This document shows positions 58,515-61,264 of a stretch of DNA of 61,264 nt, piece after piece. The position numbers were made by a program, and so were the translations under genes. The stretch's first letter is position 1; each line of letters starts with the position of its first letter. Source of the stretch: Rhodocyclales bacterium (lineage in GTDB: Bacteria; Pseudomonadota; Gammaproteobacteria; Burkholderiales; Rhodocyclaceae); NCBI GenBank assembly GCA_016192435.1, contig JACPUD010000082.1:51750-113013 (forward strand). The letters run 5' to 3'. The notes under the pieces are model-generated. The model was not told the origin of the DNA, made no database searches, and worked only from the letters and a program-made list of their open reading frames with translations.

Positions 58515-59280
58515 GATCGGCCATCCCGGTGCCCAGGTAGGCTTCCTGCACGATCGGCGAAGCCATGACTTCGGCCGGTTCGCCGTCGGCCACCAGATAG
58601 CCGTTGTGCAGCACGACGATGCGGTCGGCCAGCGAACGCACCACGTCCATCTTGTGCTCCACCAGCAAGATGGTCTTGTCGCCTTGGCCTTTGATGTGGT
58701 GGATCAGGTCGAGCACCACGGGCACTTCGTCCACGCTCATGCCGGCCGTGGGTTCGTCGAACATGAAAATGTCGGGCTCCAGGGCCAGCAGGATTGCGAT
58801 TTCGAGCTTGCGCTTGTCGCCGTGGGAAAGGGCCGAGGCGAGTTCATGGCGGCGCTCGGTCAGCGCTGTGACATGCAGGAAATGTTCGGCCTTCTCGATC
58901 AGCTCGACATGGCTGGCCCACCTCGAGATCATGTTCAGCCCAAGTCCGGCGCGACTTTGCACCGCCAGGCGCACGTTTTCCAGCACGTTCAGGCTGGGAA
59001 ACAGGTTGGTCAGCTGGAACGCACGGCCGATGCCGCGCTTGGTCCGCTGCGGCGCGCCCAGATGCGTGATGTCTTCACCGTACAGCCGCACCGTGCCCGA
59101 GGTCGGCGGCAATTGCCCCGAGATCAGGTTGAAGTAGGTGGTCTTGCCGGCGCCGTTGGGCCCGACGATCGCGGTCAGGCTTCCCGGCCGGAAATCGCAA
59201 CTCACGTTGTTGACCGCAACATGGCCACCGAAGCGGATGCTGAGGCCGTGCGTCGACAGGACGGGATGTTCGTTGTTCAT
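58507..59280 (-). CDS. livG: Branched-chain-type ABC transporter ATPase (LivG)
   Basis: A 257-residue ABC ATPase. Walker A IVGPNGAGKTTYFNL, Q-loop GIGRAFQLTNLFPSL, signature ALSHGDKRKLEIAI (a LivG-type variant of LSGGQ), Walker B DIFMFDEPTAGMSVDE and H-loop LLVEHKMD. The C-terminal segment PAEVMASPIVQEAYLG is typical of LivG. It follows livK after a 105-nt spacer with a perfect 8-bp hairpin and overlaps livF. Confidence 0.95.
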   Translation of the reverse strand: MNNEHPVLSTHGLSIRFGGHVAVNNVSCDFRPGSLTAIVGPNGAGKTTYFNLISGQLPPTSGTVRLYGEDITHLGAPQRTKRGIGRAFQLTNLFPSLNVLENVRLAVQSRAGLGLNMISRWASHVELIEKAEHFLHVTALTERRHELASALSHGDKRKLEIAILLALEPDIFMFDEPTAGMSVDEVPVVLDLIHHIKGQGDKTILLVEHKMDVVRSLADRIVVLHNGYLVADGEPAEVMASPIVQEAYLGTGMADHV

Positions 59281-59322
59281 GGAAATGAATTCACCAAGGC
59301 GGCCGTGGCAATCCTCAAGCGG

Positions 59323-59344
59323 GGACCGGATTCGACTCCGGTCC
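59323..59344 (-). other. Intercistronic hairpin between livK and livG
   Basis: GGACCGGA and TCCGGTCC form a perfect 8-bp stem with a 6-nt loop and no T tract. Hairpins placed directly after a periplasmic binding-protein gene commonly protect its mRNA, allowing more binding protein than membrane components. Confidence 0.6.
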
Positions 59345-59385
59345 GTCGCGCTGCAGCGGGCCAGACCCGCCCTGGTACAGGTCGA

Positions 59386-60576
59386 TCAGCGCTTGTTCTT
59401 GATCGGCACCGGCAGTTCGGATGCCGGGAACTCGCGCACCAGTTCCAGCAGATCCCACTCGTTGGCCTGGGCCTTCTTGATGCGGAAGTGGAACATCGGC
59501 TGCAGCGCCTGATGGTCTTCCTTGCGGAAAGTCATCTTGCCCTTGGGTGTATCGAAATCCATGCCCTCCATGGCCGCTATGAGCTTTTCGGTATCGCTCG
59601 AGCCGGCCTTGGTCAATGCCGTCACCACTGCACTGGCCGCGGCGAAACCACCCGCGGTGAAGAAATCCGGTGGCTGCTTGAGGCGCTTCTGATTCTCGGC
59701 GACCAGCCAGACGTTCATCGCGTTCTTCGGGAACGCGTAGTAGTAGTAGATGCTGCCCTCCATGCCGGTCAGATTCTTCCAGCCCTTCATCACCGGCAGG
59801 ATGTTGCCGCCGGCGCTGAGTTCAATGCCGTAGCGCTCGGGCTTCATGTCGGCGATCTTGGTCAGCGGATTGGGACCCGCCCAGTAGATGGAAAGAATCT
59901 TGCGGCCCGGCTTGTCCTTCAGCGCATCGAAAATGCGCTGTGCCGAGGCCGTGAAATCCGTCGCGTTCTGCGGCGCGTATTCCTCGTGCACCACCCTGGC
60001 CTTGCTCTTAACCGCCGCCAGCGATTCCTTGAAGGCCTTGATGCCGTCGCGACCGAAAGCATAGTCCTGCGCCAGGAAAGCGACATTGACGTCGCCCATC
60101 AGGGTCGCCGCTGCCGCCAGGCCGTCCTGGGTCGAGTTGCGGCCGGTGCGGAAAATATAGCGGTTCCACTTGTCGCCGGTGATCGCATCGGCAACGGCCG
60201 GTTCGACGATCAGGACCTTCTTGTACTCCTCGGCTACCGGCAGCATCGCCAGCGCCGCGCCCGATGAGGTGGTGCCGACGGCAATATCGACCTTGTCGTC
60301 GCCGTAAGCCTCGGCCAGAGCCGCCTTGGCCAGGTCAGGCTTGCCCTGGTCGTCCTTGACGATGACCTTGATCTTGCGCCCGTTGAGGGTCATGGTGCCT
60401 TTGGTCAGGTATTCGAGGCCCAGCATGAAGCCCATTTCTGTTTCCTTGGCATAGGCTTCAAGGGCGCCGGTCTTGCCGGCGATGAGGGCGATCTTGAGTT
60501 CCTGGGCGCTGACCGGAGCAGTCAGTGTGACCGCCAGGGTCGCCAGGGATGCAAAAACCAATGTCTTCAATTTCAT
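59386..60576 (-). CDS. livK: Periplasmic substrate-binding protein of the liv-type transporter
   Basis: A 396-residue type I periplasmic binding protein from ATG 60576 with GGAGG upstream. The signal peptide MKLKTLVFASLATLAVTLTA ends near VSAQE. The mature domain begins LKIALIAGKTGALEAYAKET and includes VIVKDDQGKPDLAKAALAEA, VDIAVGTTSSGAALAMLPVA and VAFLAQDYAFGRDGIKAF, in the order of the Leu/Ile/Val and related aromatic-acid binding proteins. It is the first gene of the operon, behind a sigma-54 promoter. The ligand is unknown; the CoA ligase downstream suggests a carboxylic acid. Confidence 0.92.
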   Translation of the reverse strand: MKLKTLVFASLATLAVTLTAPVSAQELKIALIAGKTGALEAYAKETEMGFMLGLEYLTKGTMTLNGRKIKVIVKDDQGKPDLAKAALAEAYGDDKVDIAVGTTSSGAALAMLPVAEEYKKVLIVEPAVADAITGDKWNRYIFRTGRNSTQDGLAAAATLMGDVNVAFLAQDYAFGRDGIKAFKESLAAVKSKARVVHEEYAPQNATDFTASAQRIFDALKDKPGRKILSIYWAGPNPLTKIADMKPERYGIELSAGGNILPVMKGWKNLTGMEGSIYYYYAFPKNAMNVWLVAENQKRLKQPPDFFTAGGFAAASAVVTALTKAGSSDTEKLIAAMEGMDFDTPKGKMTFRKEDHQALQPMFHFRIKKAQANEWDLLELVREFPASELPVPIKNKR

Positions 60577-60631
60577 GTCTGGTCCTCCTTGGATGAAATG
60601 ATGCCCGCGCGAACGGGTTCGGCTTAAGCCC

Positions 60632-60648
60632 ATGCAGAAGATATGCCA
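60632..60648 (-). promoter_or_regulatory. Sigma-54 (-24/-12) promoter of the liv/ligase operon
   Basis: On the minus strand TGGCATATCTTCTGCAT keeps TGGCA and TGCA in the correct -24/-12 register (GG to GC 12 nt). The predicted start is near 60620, about 44 nt before the livK ATG. A sigma-54 activator gene lies next door and two dyads stand upstream, which together make the call strong. Confidence 0.75.
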
Positions 60649-60713
60649 GCCCCCTGAAACGCTGGCAGGTCATATACATGACCGATACCTAGCAAGCCTG
60701 ATTGGGCGCTTGC

Positions 60714-60731
60714 TGTCCTGATACCCGGACA
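60714..60731. promoter_or_regulatory. Activator-binding dyad, proximal site (TGTCC-N8-GGACA)
   Basis: TGTCCTGATACCCGGACA is an 18-bp inverted repeat about 80 nt upstream of the -12/-24 element, the usual distance for a sigma-54 enhancer. It has the same arms and spacing as the dyad at 60783-60800. Confidence 0.65.
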
Positions 60732-60782
60732 CGAAATTCAATGAATTAACTTAATATATTGAATTTATTTGTTTTTAAAAAG

Positions 60783-60800
60783 TGTCCGGAAAACAGGACA
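60783..60800. promoter_or_regulatory. Activator-binding dyad, distal site (TGTCC-N8-GGACA)
   Basis: TGTCCGGAAAACAGGACA has the same arms and 8-nt spacer as the proximal site. The centres are 69 bp apart. It lies just past the stop of the activator gene. An AT-rich bend-prone stretch (60738-60780) separates the two sites. Confidence 0.65.
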
Positions 60801-60805
60801 AACAC

Positions 60806-61264
<459 letters not shown>

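Overview
The window is a GC-rich chromosomal stretch (roughly 60-65% G+C by eye) with dense, overlapping genes (many ATGA/GTGA junctions). It holds betaproteobacterial-type phenylacetate (paa), KorABC, liv and sigma-54 genes. This points to a metabolically versatile, aromatic-degrading betaproteobacterium, most like Rhodocyclales relatives (Azoarcus/Thauera/Sterolibacterium-type). That placement is inferred from gene content only. No rRNA, tRNA, CRISPR array or insertion sequence was seen.

Region 1 (1-8249, all minus strand) is a candidate pilus/surface-modification locus. It has a three-methyltransferase fusion protein, two very short type IV pilins (53-residue mature forms), a small secreted four-cysteine protein directly behind the second pilin, an ABC exporter trio, and a TPR/OGT-type glycosyltransferase cut by the left edge. 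Each pilin gene is preceded by a good -24/-12 (sigma-54) element. The arrangement resembles the split PilA-N/PilA-C pilins of Geobacter and the PilGHI ABC module of Myxococcus.

Region 2 (8469-20972, all minus strand, probably one long operon) is a signalling module: CHASE2-Ser/Thr kinase, PP2C phosphatase, FHA protein, CHASE2-adenylate cyclase, metallo-beta-lactamase-fold (phosphodiesterase-like) protein, cyclic-nucleotide-binding/rhodanese protein, GAF-PilB/GspE-type ATPase and GAF-HD-GYP protein. Kinase, cAMP and c-di-GMP signalling seem to converge on a secretion/pilus motor ATPase. With region 1 downstream on the same strand, this is the best candidate for an undescribed system.

Region 3 (21108-33389) holds sucCD, glpK and a divergent paa cluster: paaY, paaN and a frameshifted flavodoxin on one side; a frameshifted PaaA/PaaC-like diiron protein, paaG, paaI and a thiolase on the other. 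A methyltransferase with a probable CTG start, msrA and a maleylacetoacetate-isomerase-like GST follow.

Region 4 (33498-47809) holds a FimV-like protein, a sigma-70-driven operon for an unassigned aromatic pathway (MBL-fold protein, flavin monooxygenase, DUF2783, VOC protein, FAH), an ankyrin protein, a TonB-like protein, a NIF3 protein, an HtrA/DegS protease and korCAB (2-oxoglutarate:ferredoxin/NADP oxidoreductase).

Region 5 (48012-61264) holds a CbbY-like HAD hydrolase, an overlapping pair of degenerate c-di-GMP proteins (HD-GYP, GGDEF-EAL), and a long minus-strand operon: branched-chain-type ABC uptake system (liv), enoyl-CoA hydratase, acyl-CoA ligase, double MaoC protein and FabH-like synthase. 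That operon is preceded by a sigma-54 promoter, two TGTCC-N8-GGACA dyads and a sigma-54-dependent activator cut by the right edge. It looks like an uptake-and-CoA-degradation unit for an unidentified acid.

Two short repeat families are scattered through the window, one of them inside unrelated coding genes.
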